Below, one piece after another: positions 5,742-13,316 of a DNA stretch of 15,479 bases (positions are counted from its first letter, which is position 1; each line of letters begins with the position of its first letter). Where the stretch lies: assembly GCA_947454695.1 (NCBI GenBank), contig CANGMW010000021.1:1-15479 (forward strand). The letters are read 5' to 3'. The notes beneath the pieces are model-generated. The model made no database searches. It was not told where the DNA came from and saw only the letters and a list, made by a program, of their open reading frames with translations. The stretch is from Comamonadaceae bacterium. Lineage in GTDB: Bacteria; Pseudomonadota; Gammaproteobacteria; Burkholderiales; Burkholderiaceae_C. Position numbers and translations under genes: made by a program.

Positions 5742-6743
5742 GCTGTGGTGGCTCAGCGCGTTACTCACCAGCTTGGAGGTGATGTCCACAATCTGGATCA
5801 TGCGGTCATAGTGCATGCGGGTGGGGCCGATCACACCCAAGGTCCCCACCACCTGGCCGTCCACCTCGTAGGGCGCACTCACGATAGAGAGCTCTTCAAA
5901 CGGCACCACCTGGCTTTCGCCACCGATGAAGATGCGCACACCTTCAGCTTGGCCTGCCACATCCAGCAGCCGCATCAGCTGCGCTTTTTCTTCGAACAGC
6001 TCAAACGCCCGTCGCAGGTGCCCCATGTCGCTGGAAAAATCGGTGACTGACAACAAGTTGCGCTCACCCGAAATGACGACGTCTTCCTGGTGCTCATCTA
6101 AGGCGTCTGAGCTTGCTGCCACCGCTGCTTGCATGAGCAGGGCAATTTCACTGCGCAGGGTCTCCACCTCTTTTTTCAGGCGTTCGCGCACTTGTTCGAT
6201 GGTCAAACCGACGTAATGGGCGTTGAGGTAATTGGCCGCTTCCACCAACTGACTTTGCGCAAAGTCCTGCTCGGTGTGGATGACGCGGTTTTGCACATCG
6301 CCTTCGGGCGAGACGATGATGACCAGCACCCGGCGTTCTGAAAGCCGCAAAAACTCGATATGCCGAAACACCGAGGGCCGCCGTGGCGTCATGACCACTC
6401 CCACGAATTGCGACAGGCTGGACAACAGGTTGGCCGCGTTGGAAATCACCTTTTGGGGCTGGTCGGGTGCCAGACTCTGGGCTGCGAGGGGTGTTGGCTT
6501 GGCCGTGAGCATGGTGTCGACAAAGAGCCGGTAACCACGGGCCGTGGGCACCCGCCCGGCTGAGGTGTGGGGACTGACAATCAGACCCAGCTCCTCCAGA
6601 TCCGACATGACGTTGCGAATGGTCGCCGGAGAGAGCTCTATCCCGGAGGACCGCGATAATGTGCGCGAACCCACCGGCTGGCCATCCGCTATGTAGCGTT
6701 CGACCAGCGCTTTGAGCAACAACTTGGAACGATCATCGAGCAT
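5736..6743 (-). CDS. hrcA: Heat-inducible transcription repressor HrcA
   Basis: HrcA represses groESL/dnaK-type chaperone operons by binding CIRCE operators, with GroEL as corepressor. The 335-residue protein (usual 330-350) has an N-terminal winged helix (about 1-75: VERYIADGQPVGSRTLS, then ELSPATIRNVMSDLEELGLI) and the conserved SPHTSAGRVPTARGYRLFVD wing/linker. A GAF-like dimerisation domain with an inserted region follows (about 100-330), ending in the conserved IGPTRMHYDRMIQIVDITSKL. The ATG at 6743 is the family's usual MLDDR-like start. No Shine-Dalgarno is visible; TAAAAT lies six bases upstream, suggesting a leaderless message. No CIRCE element is present in the 28-base gap to nadK, so autoregulation by CIRCE is not supported here. 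It is divergent from nadK. Confidence 0.97.
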   Translation of the reverse strand: MLDDRSKLLLKALVERYIADGQPVGSRTLSRSSGIELSPATIRNVMSDLEELGLIVSPHTSAGRVPTARGYRLFVDTMLTAKPTPLAAQSLAPDQPQKVISNAANLLSSLSQFVGVVMTPRRPSVFRHIEFLRLSERRVLVIIVSPEGDVQNRVIHTEQDFAQSQLVEAANYLNAHYVGLTIEQVRERLKKEVETLRSEIALLMQAAVAASSDALDEHQEDVVISGERNLLSVTDFSSDMGHLRRAFELFEEKAQLMRLLDVAGQAEGVRIFIGGESQVVPFEELSIVSAPYEVDGQVVGTLGVIGPTRMHYDRMIQIVDITSKLVSNALSHHSK

Positions 6744-6749
6744 GCGCCC

Positions 6750-6755
6750 ATTTTA
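6750..6755 (-). promoter_or_regulatory. -10 box of hrcA placed for a leaderless start
   Basis: On the minus strand TAAAAT is followed by six bases (GGGCGC) and then the hrcA ATG, so the expected +1 is the A of the start codon. There is no ribosome-binding site. No good -35 is visible at 16-18 bases, where the sequence is already nadK coding DNA. Confidence 0.5.
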
Positions 6756-6759
6756 ATGA

Positions 6760-6765
6760 TGTAAT
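6760..6765 (+). promoter_or_regulatory. Candidate -10 box of nadK placed for a leaderless start
   Basis: TGTAAT (five of six consensus bases) is followed by six bases (TTGCGA) and the nadK ATG at 6772, so the expected +1 would be the A of the start codon. There is no Shine-Dalgarno and no clear -35. Confidence 0.4.
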
Positions 6766-6771
6766 TTGCGA

Positions 6772-7668
6772 ATGAAGTCCAAATTCCACCAGGTTGCCCT
6801 GATCGGCAAGTACCACGCTGTGGCCTCCGGCGCACAAGGGGCCTCTTCGCGCCCGGCCCTGGAGGAGATCGCCGAGTTTTTGTACGCCCAAGGTTGTGAG
6901 GTGGTTCTGGAGTCCTTAACCGCCAGCAACACCGGCCTGACCGGCTACCCGGTCCTGGAAGCACACGAGATTGGCACCCAATGCGATTTGGGGCTGGTGG
7001 TGGGCGGCGACGGCACCATGCTGGGCATCGGACGCCAGCTGGCGCGCTACAAGGTGCCCCTGATCGGCATCAACCACGGGCGCTTGGGCTTCATCACCGA
7101 CGTGCCCTATGGCAACTTCAAGACCGCCCTGACCCCGATGCTGCGCGGCGAATACGAATCCGACATGCGTTTGCTCATGCATGCCCGGGTGATGCGGGGT
7201 GCCGAATGTGTGTTTGACGCACTGGCCCTGAACGATGTGGTGGTGCACCGAGACACTACCGCCGGCATGGTCGAGTTGCGGGTCGAGGTCAACGGCAATT
7301 TCGTGGCCAACCAGCGGGCCGATGGCCTGATCATTGCCACGCCCACCGGCTCAACGGCTTACTCGCTCTCCGTGGGTGGGCCCATCCTGCACCCCTCTAT
7401 TCAGGGCTGGGTGCTCGCACCCATCGCGCCGCACACGCTGTCCAACCGCCCAATTGTGTTTCCCTGCGATTCAGAGATCGCCATTGAAATCGTCTCCGAC
7501 CGGGAAGCCAGTGCCAATTTCGACATGCAGTCCTTAGCCTCGTTGCGCCAGGGCGACCGCATCATCGTCACCCGGTCGGAACACGCCGTGCAGTTCTTGC
7601 ACCCCAAAGGCTGGACCTATTTCGACACGTTGCGTGAGAAATTGCATTGGAACGAAGGGGTGGCGTGA
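6772..7668 (+). CDS. nadK: NAD kinase
   Basis: Phosphorylates NAD to NADP in the cytoplasm. The 298-residue protein carries the family marks in order: start strand HQVALIGKYHA, the GGDGTML motif (about 82-88) with the catalytic Asp, NHGRLGFIT (about 101-109), and ANQRADGLIIATPTGSTAYS (about 181-200) with the second conserved Gly-rich segment, then GGP and SNRPIV. Length matches bacterial NadK (about 290-305). The frame can be extended to a TTG at 6766; ATG 6772 gives the usual start. No ribosome-binding site is visible. recN begins two bases after the stop codon, so the two are very probably one operon; the hrcA | nadK-recN arrangement is common in Burkholderiales. Confidence 0.96.
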   Translation: MKSKFHQVALIGKYHAVASGAQGASSRPALEEIAEFLYAQGCEVVLESLTASNTGLTGYPVLEAHEIGTQCDLGLVVGGDGTMLGIGRQLARYKVPLIGINHGRLGFITDVPYGNFKTALTPMLRGEYESDMRLLMHARVMRGAECVFDALALNDVVVHRDTTAGMVELRVEVNGNFVANQRADGLIIATPTGSTAYSLSVGGPILHPSIQGWVLAPIAPHTLSNRPIVFPCDSEIAIEIVSDREASANFDMQSLASLRQGDRIIVTRSEHAVQFLHPKGWTYFDTLREKLHWNEGVA

Positions 7669-7670
7669 AC

Positions 7671-9320
7671 ATGGGCCTTAAGCGCATCGCACTGCGGGAT
7701 TTCGTCATCGTCGACGAGCTGGAATTGGACCTGGCTTCGGGCTTCACAGTGCTCACCGGTGAAACGGGGGCTGGCAAATCCATCCTGATCGACGCCCTTC
7801 AACTGGTGACGGGCGCGCGCGCCGACACGGGCGTGATCCGTGATGGTGCCAGCCGCACCGAGGTGAGCGCCGAGTTTGACGGTTGCGATGCCCTGCAACC
7901 CTGGATGGACGAAGCCGGTTTTGAGTCCGCCGACACCTTGCTCCTTCGCCGTACAGTGGACACCCAAGGCAAAAGCCGGGCATGGATCAACGGCAGTGCG
8001 GCCACGGCCACGCAACTGCGCGAAGTGGGGGAACAACTGTTGGACATCCACGGCCAGCATGCCTGGCAAAGTCTCACGCGGCCCGACGCAGTGCGCGGCC
8101 TGTTAGACGCTTACGCCAAGATCAACACCATTGCCCTCACCAACCTGTGGCAGCAATGGCGCCAGGTGCTGCAAACACTGGACGCGGCGCATGCCGCCCA
8201 AGACACCCTGCAGCGTGAGCGTGAACGCTTAAGCTGGCAGATTGGCGAGGTCGAAAAACTCTCCCCTCAAGCAGGTGAGTGGGAAGACATCAGCACCCAA
8301 CATAGTCGGCTGGCCAATGTCCAGGCCCTGATGGATGCGGCCAGCACAGCCCTGACGGCACTGGATACCGAAGAGAGCAGCGCGCTGCGAAACCTGCATG
8401 CCTCGCAACATGCGCTCCAGCAGCAAGAACACATCGAGTCCGACTTCAAATCGCTCACCGAGGTGCTGGCCTCCAGCATCGCGCAGGTGAACGACGTGGT
8501 CCACACCCTGCACGCTTATCTCGGAAAAGCCGAACTCGATCCGCAACGACTCGCCGCCCTGGATGAGCGCATGGGGCAGTGGATGTCACTGGCCCGGCGC
8601 TACAAGCGTTCACCGGAAGAACTGCCAGTCTTACTGAGCGGCTGGCGCGACGAACTGGCGCGCCTAGATGCGGCCAGCGACCTGCAAGCGCTGCAAGCGG
8701 CTGTGCAAGCCGCCAGCGACGCCTACATGACAGAGGCCCGAAAAATCTCTGCAGCACGCAACAAATCAGCCCCCAAACTTGCACACGCCATCTCGCAGGC
8801 CATGCAAGGCCTGGGCATGCAAGGCGGCGTGTTTGAGGTGCAGCTGCAAAAAGCGACACAGCCCATGCAAAGCGGCCTCGAAGAGGTGAGTTTTTTGGTG
8901 GCGGGGCATGCGGGTAGTACACCTCGCCCTGTGGGCAAGGTGGCCTCTGGCGGCGAGCTCTCCCGCATCGCTTTGGCCATTGCAGTGACGACCAGCCAAT
9001 TAGGCTCTGCGCAGACCTTGATTTTTGACGAGGTGGATTCCGGCGTGGGCGGCGCCGTGGCAGAAACCGTCGGACGCCTCATGAATCAGCTGGGCAAAGA
9101 CCGTCAGGTCATGGCCGTGACCCACTTGCCGCAAGTGGCCGCCTGTGCTGACCATCATCTGGTGGTCGCCAAAAAGTTGCAGGGCAAAACCACCCTGAGT
9201 TCAGTTAATAGCGTAGAGAACGACGCGCGAGTAGCTGAAATTGCACGCATGCTGGGCGGCGAGAAGCTCTCCGCCACCACCTTGGCGCATGCCCGCGAAA
9301 TGCTGCAATCTCAAGCCTGA
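7671..9320 (+). CDS. recN: DNA repair protein RecN
   Basis: SMC-like ATPase acting in double-strand-break repair at the nucleoid. The 549-residue protein (usual about 550) has Walker A GETGAGKS (30-37) in the N-terminal half, a central region of two long heptad-rich helices (about 150-370) forming the short coiled coil, and the C-terminal half with signature ASGGELS (425-431) and Walker B TLIFDEVDSGVGG (449-461; Asp453, Glu454), then the H-loop region VTHLPQVAA. The frame extends to a TTG at 7647 inside nadK; ATG 7671 is the usual start (GLKRIALRDFVIVDEL) and AAGGGG lies about 11 bases upstream. Spacing to nadK is two bases and to rapZ 22 bases. No SOS box is seen directly upstream, in line with cotranscription from nadK. 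Confidence 0.97.
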   Translation: MGLKRIALRDFVIVDELELDLASGFTVLTGETGAGKSILIDALQLVTGARADTGVIRDGASRTEVSAEFDGCDALQPWMDEAGFESADTLLLRRTVDTQGKSRAWINGSAATATQLREVGEQLLDIHGQHAWQSLTRPDAVRGLLDAYAKINTIALTNLWQQWRQVLQTLDAAHAAQDTLQRERERLSWQIGEVEKLSPQAGEWEDISTQHSRLANVQALMDAASTALTALDTEESSALRNLHASQHALQQQEHIESDFKSLTEVLASSIAQVNDVVHTLHAYLGKAELDPQRLAALDERMGQWMSLARRYKRSPEELPVLLSGWRDELARLDAASDLQALQAAVQAASDAYMTEARKISAARNKSAPKLAHAISQAMQGLGMQGGVFEVQLQKATQPMQSGLEEVSFLVAGHAGSTPRPVGKVASGGELSRIALAIAVTTSQLGSAQTLIFDEVDSGVGGAVAETVGRLMNQLGKDRQVMAVTHLPQVAACADHHLVVAKKLQGKTTLSSVNSVENDARVAEIARMLGGEKLSATTLAHAREMLQSQA

Positions 9321-9342
9321 CCCGCCCGGACTGACACACACC

Positions 9343-10224
9343 ATGGCACTGGACATTGTTCTCATCACTGGCATGTCGGGTTCTGGTAAGTCTGTGGCTT
9401 TGCACGCCTTGGAGGACGCGGGTTTTTTTTGCGTAGACAACCTGCCGCCCGATTTGCTGCTTCAGTTTGTATCGCTGGAGCCGCACCAACGCGCGCCCCG
9501 CCTCGCGATTGCCATGGACGCCCGCAGCGCTCGCTCGCTCGATACCGTGCCCACGCTGCTTAAAACACTGCAAGCGCAAGGTCATCGCACCAGCACCTTG
9601 TTTTTAGACGCCACCACCGACACCCTGATGCGGCGCTATTCGGAGACACGTCGCAAGCACCCGCTGTCGCAACAGTTGCCTACCGATTCGGCACAGGATA
9701 TGAGCCGGGCACTGGTCGATGCCATTGAGCTCGAGCGCAACATGTTGTCCAACCTGCGCGAACACGCTCACGTGATTGACACCAGCCTGATCAGGGCCTC
9801 TCAGCTGCAAAGCTATGTGAAGGAGGTGATTTCATCGCCAGCCCAGCAGCTCACCCTGGTGTTCGAGTCGTTTGCGTTCAAGCGCGGCGTGCCGGTGGAC
9901 GCTGACTATGTGTTTGACGTGCGCATGTTACCCAACCCCCATTACGAACCCGCGTTGCGCGAGCTCACCGGCCTGGATTTGCCAGTCCAGGATTTTTTGC
10001 ACAGCCACGACGAGGTCGCGCGCATGCTCAATGAGATCGCCGGATTTTTGCAGCAATGGCTGCAAGCTCTGGCACGCGACCACCGCAGCTATGTCACGGT
10101 GGCCATTGGTTGTACCGGTGGCCAGCACCGCTCGGTCTACCTGGTGGAACAACTGGCCAGGCGCTTTGCCTCCGATTGGCATGCACTCAAGCGCCACCGC
10201 GAGCTCGACGCTGACGCGCCTTGA
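9343..10224 (+). CDS. rapZ: RNase adapter protein RapZ (YvcJ family nucleotide-binding protein)
   Basis: In E. coli RapZ binds the sRNA GlmZ and presents it to RNase E, controlling glucosamine-6-phosphate synthesis. This 293-residue homologue has Walker A GMSGSGKS (10-17), CVDNLPPDLL, the RRYSETRRKHPLS block, VFESFAFKRGVPVDADYVFDVR and the C-terminal VAIGCTGGQHRSVYLVEQLA motif. The C-terminus ends ...KRHRELDADAP instead of the basic EKRK-type tail of E. coli RapZ, so sRNA binding may differ. The frame is open upstream inside recN, but ATG 9343 gives the family start. There is no strong ribosome-binding site. It follows recN closely and converges on mutY with a nine-base gap. Confidence 0.95.
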   Translation: MALDIVLITGMSGSGKSVALHALEDAGFFCVDNLPPDLLLQFVSLEPHQRAPRLAIAMDARSARSLDTVPTLLKTLQAQGHRTSTLFLDATTDTLMRRYSETRRKHPLSQQLPTDSAQDMSRALVDAIELERNMLSNLREHAHVIDTSLIRASQLQSYVKEVISSPAQQLTLVFESFAFKRGVPVDADYVFDVRMLPNPHYEPALRELTGLDLPVQDFLHSHDEVARMLNEIAGFLQQWLQALARDHRSYVTVAIGCTGGQHRSVYLVEQLARRFASDWHALKRHRELDADAP

Positions 10225-10239
10225 GGGCGCCGTTCAGCG
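10209..10239. terminator. Hairpin across the rapZ/mutY convergent stop codons
   Basis: Outer stem CGCTGA (10209-10214) / TCAGCG (10234-10239) and inner stem GCGCC (10216-10220) / GGCGC (10226-10230) with loop TTGAG. It spans both stop codons (rapZ TGA 10222-10224; mutY TGA as 10234-10236). No T tract follows on either strand, so this is a hairpin that may protect or help end both 3' ends rather than a classic intrinsic terminator. Confidence 0.4.
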
Positions 10240-11277
10240 CTGCATCAGTAGTTTGCGTACCGGTGCGGGCAAGCCCAAATCGGGCCAGGTGGCCGATGGC
10301 ACCCACGCGCCCGGCAAATGCTTCAAGCCCGCAGCGGCTACCGTGAGCCAGACCGGATGCAAGTACAAGTCTTTGTGGGTCAGCACATGCTTGAAGACTT
10401 CGCCGGATTCCAATCCAGTTCGCAAGTTGGCAGGCAGCGCCTCTTGCAACGCTTCAAAACTGTCAAACAGCGGCGGGCAGTACAGGCCGGCCCACACGCC
10501 GGGCACCGGGCGTGGACTTAACCAGACCTTGCCATCGCGGGTGGCGGCGCACAGCAGCCAGATCGACTGTGCGCTTCGCTTGAGTTTGCGCGTCTTGACC
10601 GGGTAGGCCAGCGGATTGCCCTGCTGGCGCGCCAGACACATCCCGGCCAGGGGACACACCTCGCATTGCGGCTTGCGCAAGTTGCAGATCCCGGCGCCCA
10701 AGTCCATCAGGCCTTGCGTGTAACGGGGCATGGTCTGCGCGAGATCGCGTGAGGGGAGCAAGTCGCTCGCCAATTCCCACAAAGCACGCTCATGCCGGGC
10801 TTGTGCCAGGTCCTCGCCATAGGCCATCACCCTTGTGAGCACGCGCTTGACGTTACCGTCCAGAATCGCCACCCGTTCGCCGAAACAGATGGCCGCAATG
10901 GCTGCGGCGGTTGAGCGCCCGATACCCGGTAATGTTTGCAAAGCCTGCGCACTGCGCGGAAATGCGCCGGCATGCAAATCCACCACCTGCCGGGCGCAGG
11001 CATGCAAATTGCGGGCACGGCTGTAGTAGCCCAAGCCACTCCACAGTCCCAACACATCATCCTGCGGCGCCGCGGCCAGCGACTGCACATCCGGGAAACG
11101 CTTCAAAAAGCGTGCGAAATAGTCCAGCACCGTGACCACCTGGGTTTGCTGCAACATGATCTCCGACAACCACACGCGGTAGGGATCTTTCGTGTTTTGC
11201 CAGGGCAAGCTGTTGCGGCCATGCTGGACTTGCCAGGCCACCACGGTCTTGGCCAGAACTTGCGCAGGATGCTTCAC
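10234..11277 (-). CDS. mutY: A/G-specific adenine DNA glycosylase MutY
   Basis: Removes adenine mispaired with 8-oxoguanine. The 347-residue protein has the catalytic Glu39 in WLSEIMLQQTQV, the helix-hairpin-helix LPGIGRSTAAAI (116-127), catalytic Asp140 in ILDGNVKRVLTR, and the [4Fe-4S] ligands Cys198, Cys205, Cys208 and Cys214 with the family spacing C-x6-C-x2-C-x5-C. The C-terminal NUDIX-like domain (about 230-345) that reads 8-oxoG follows. The start is GTG at 11277; it overlaps the TGA of the upstream dynamin-like gene as GTGA, so translation is probably coupled. It is last in the minus-strand run mutM - dynamin-like - mutY and converges on rapZ. Confidence 0.97.
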   Translation of the reverse strand: MKHPAQVLAKTVVAWQVQHGRNSLPWQNTKDPYRVWLSEIMLQQTQVVTVLDYFARFLKRFPDVQSLAAAPQDDVLGLWSGLGYYSRARNLHACARQVVDLHAGAFPRSAQALQTLPGIGRSTAAAIAAICFGERVAILDGNVKRVLTRVMAYGEDLAQARHERALWELASDLLPSRDLAQTMPRYTQGLMDLGAGICNLRKPQCEVCPLAGMCLARQQGNPLAYPVKTRKLKRSAQSIWLLCAATRDGKVWLSPRPVPGVWAGLYCPPLFDSFEALQEALPANLRTGLESGEVFKHVLTHKDLYLHPVWLTVAAAGLKHLPGAWVPSATWPDLGLPAPVRKLLMQR

Positions 11278-13268
11278 GGAGCGTCTGCGCCCATTGCAGC
11301 CAGCGGCATTGGTGCCGACGACACAAGCGCAGCGGTCGAATCGTCGCCACGGTCTTTGGCGTGATACAGAAACTGGGTGAGCTCCATCAATTTGGCATCA
11401 AGCTCGCACAGGGTGCCGGCTTGTGATTCGATATCGCGAAGGCTCGCCTCCAAACCGTCTGAAGCTTGGTGAATCCGATTGATGGCATCCAATCGGCGCG
11501 AGAAGTTACGACGGCGCTCACGCATGTGGGTGTCAATCTGAGCGGCAGCCGATTTGCTCCAGCGCTCGACATCTTCCAGGGCCGCTTTATAAACTTCACG
11601 CACACGGCCGCCCAAAGCACTGGCCAAGCGCTCGGTAAAGTCGGGTTGATTCAAGCGAATCACGTTGGCGATGCCCATGTATTGAAGGTGCCCTTGTTCT
11701 ATTTGGTCCAAGCTGTTCTGATGCACTTCCATTTTCGGTTCCGGCTGGGTTTTAAGAGAAAAACCATATTCGGTATTGAGTTCACGAAAGCTCATGTTCA
11801 ACATGTTTTGAATCTCCTGAACTTTATCCTGTACCTGTTGCATGCGCTCTCGAAGATTTGCAAAGGTGTCGGCATAAGATTTTTTAACACCTACTTTGAC
11901 ACCACTTTGGTTAAGCGCCTCGATCAACTGCGCCATTTGGTCACGCAGTTGACGAGGCCCCAACAGATCAAACATCTCTTGCAGCAACTTGAGGTGCACA
12001 CTGCGTACCGCGTGAATTCTGACGCTTGCACGGTCAAACTCTGCTTGCTCCTGTGAGATGCGCAAACGCATGTGCTGAATGACCGTTTGGTTTTTGCCGC
12101 GCAAACCTTGTAGCTCCTGCATTTGTTCGGCCAGATCCCGACGCCGGATATTGAGCAAACGACCCACTTCGGATTGCAGGTCGGCAATGCCAATCGACAC
12201 GGAAGAACGCAAAATTTGACGTCGACGCCTCATGATGCGCTCGCTCAAAGCATGTTCCAAAACGGGCAAAAGGCTGGCTTGAAGCAAGGGCTCATCCTGA
12301 TTCACTTTGGCAACCAGCCCTTTTTGAGCAGATACCGGCAAGACATCGCGAACGTCCACCCCCAAGGTCTGGGCGGTGGTAGCACATTGGCGTGCCATTT
12401 GGGCTTGTATTTGCGCAGGTGTGCTCAAGGCGTCCCACAAAGTGTCAATTTTGTTGAGCACCACCAAACGTGTGTCAATTCCAGACTTGTCTGTCACCAA
12501 GTGCTCACGCCAGATTTCTAAGTCCGACCCGCTCACCCCGATGTCAGCGGCCAGGATAAACACCACAGCATGGGCTTGAGGGAGTAAGTTGACGGTCAAT
12601 TCCGGCTCTGCGCCAATGGCATTCATGCCCGGCGTATCCAATATGACCAGCCCTTGGCGCAGCAAAGGCAAATCTAAATTGACCAGTGCATGCCGCCACT
12701 TGGGCACCTCTACCCACACATCAGGCTCGAAGTTGATATCGCCAGGCGTACCTTGCAGGGGCCATATCCCCAGGGCACGCGCATCTTCTTGCGACATCTG
12801 CTGCGTCTCCGAGACCTTGCTGAGCGCATCGGCCAAGGACTGCGCGTTAGACACATCCAGAGAAAATTGCACCCACTTTTCGGGTGACTTGCGCCAGTCC
12901 ATGAGGGACTTGGTCTGCAATCGGGTTTCTATGGGCAACAGTCGCAACGAGGGGGGCACGGACTCGTCAAACGCCAACTCCGTCGGGCACATGGTGGTGC
13001 GTCCGGCGCTCGCAGGAACGATGCGCCGACCATAAGCGGCAAAGAAAATCGCGTTGATGAGTTCGGATTTACCGCGTGAAAACTCGGCCACGAAGGCCAC
13101 CATCACTTTGTCGGATTGGATGTTGGACTCGAGCTGGCGTAAGCGGTCTTGCACCGCAGAATCCAGCAAGTCGTGCGTTCGCATCCAATCGGCAAGCATG
13201 CGCAGCCGCCAGGTGAATCCCCGTCGCCATTCGCCGTGCTGCTCAAATTGCTCGGAGAAAGATGTCAT
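11274..13268 (-). CDS. Dynamin-like GTPase between mutM and mutY
   Basis: This 664-residue protein is a large GTPase of the dynamin superfamily. G motifs are G1 AEFSRGKS (61-68), G2 Thr91/Thr92 in GRTTMCPTE, G3 DTPG (211-214), G4 NKID (272-275) and a G5-like SAQK (313-316). The G1-G2 spacing, with a conserved VPASAGRTT before Thr, is typical of the dynamin N-domain. After the G domain (about 50-345) comes a long helical part with basic RRRR at 347-350 and coiled-coil stretches near 360-415 and 465-495, then a second helical segment (about 515-635). No hydrophobic membrane segment is seen, so a soluble or peripheral protein is expected. The frame reaches a TTG at 13301, but ATG 13268 is preferred. 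Function is unknown; E. coli CrfC, another dynamin-like protein, is tied to replication forks, but no close match is claimed. Confidence 0.85.
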   Translation of the reverse strand: MTSFSEQFEQHGEWRRGFTWRLRMLADWMRTHDLLDSAVQDRLRQLESNIQSDKVMVAFVAEFSRGKSELINAIFFAAYGRRIVPASAGRTTMCPTELAFDESVPPSLRLLPIETRLQTKSLMDWRKSPEKWVQFSLDVSNAQSLADALSKVSETQQMSQEDARALGIWPLQGTPGDINFEPDVWVEVPKWRHALVNLDLPLLRQGLVILDTPGMNAIGAEPELTVNLLPQAHAVVFILAADIGVSGSDLEIWREHLVTDKSGIDTRLVVLNKIDTLWDALSTPAQIQAQMARQCATTAQTLGVDVRDVLPVSAQKGLVAKVNQDEPLLQASLLPVLEHALSERIMRRRRQILRSSVSIGIADLQSEVGRLLNIRRRDLAEQMQELQGLRGKNQTVIQHMRLRISQEQAEFDRASVRIHAVRSVHLKLLQEMFDLLGPRQLRDQMAQLIEALNQSGVKVGVKKSYADTFANLRERMQQVQDKVQEIQNMLNMSFRELNTEYGFSLKTQPEPKMEVHQNSLDQIEQGHLQYMGIANVIRLNQPDFTERLASALGGRVREVYKAALEDVERWSKSAAAQIDTHMRERRRNFSRRLDAINRIHQASDGLEASLRDIESQAGTLCELDAKLMELTQFLYHAKDRGDDSTAALVSSAPMPLAAMGADAP

Positions 13269-13299
13269 GGCTTGCACCACCCCCTGATTGACGACTTTC

Positions 13300-13308
13300 A
13301 ATATAGCA
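13300..13308 (-). promoter_or_regulatory. Extended -10 promoter candidate for the dynamin-like gene and mutY
   Basis: On the minus strand TGCTATATT gives an extended -10 (TG-N-TATATT) in the 48-base gap after mutM. The predicted start near 13293 leaves a leader of about 25 bases. TTGTCA at 13327-13332 resembles a -35 but is 21 bases away. It could allow expression of the downstream pair apart from mutM. Confidence 0.4.
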
Positions 13309-13316
13309 CCGGGGGC

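Noticed and set aside
9872..10606. 244-codon plus-strand open frame across the rapZ end and mutY
   Set aside because: It overlaps rapZ in another frame and mutY in antisense; composition is the Ser/Cys/Thr-rich type expected from a shifted GC-rich gene.
11466..12056. 196-codon plus-strand open frame inside the dynamin-like gene
   Set aside because: Antisense shadow of a well-supported GTPase gene; no domain recognisable.
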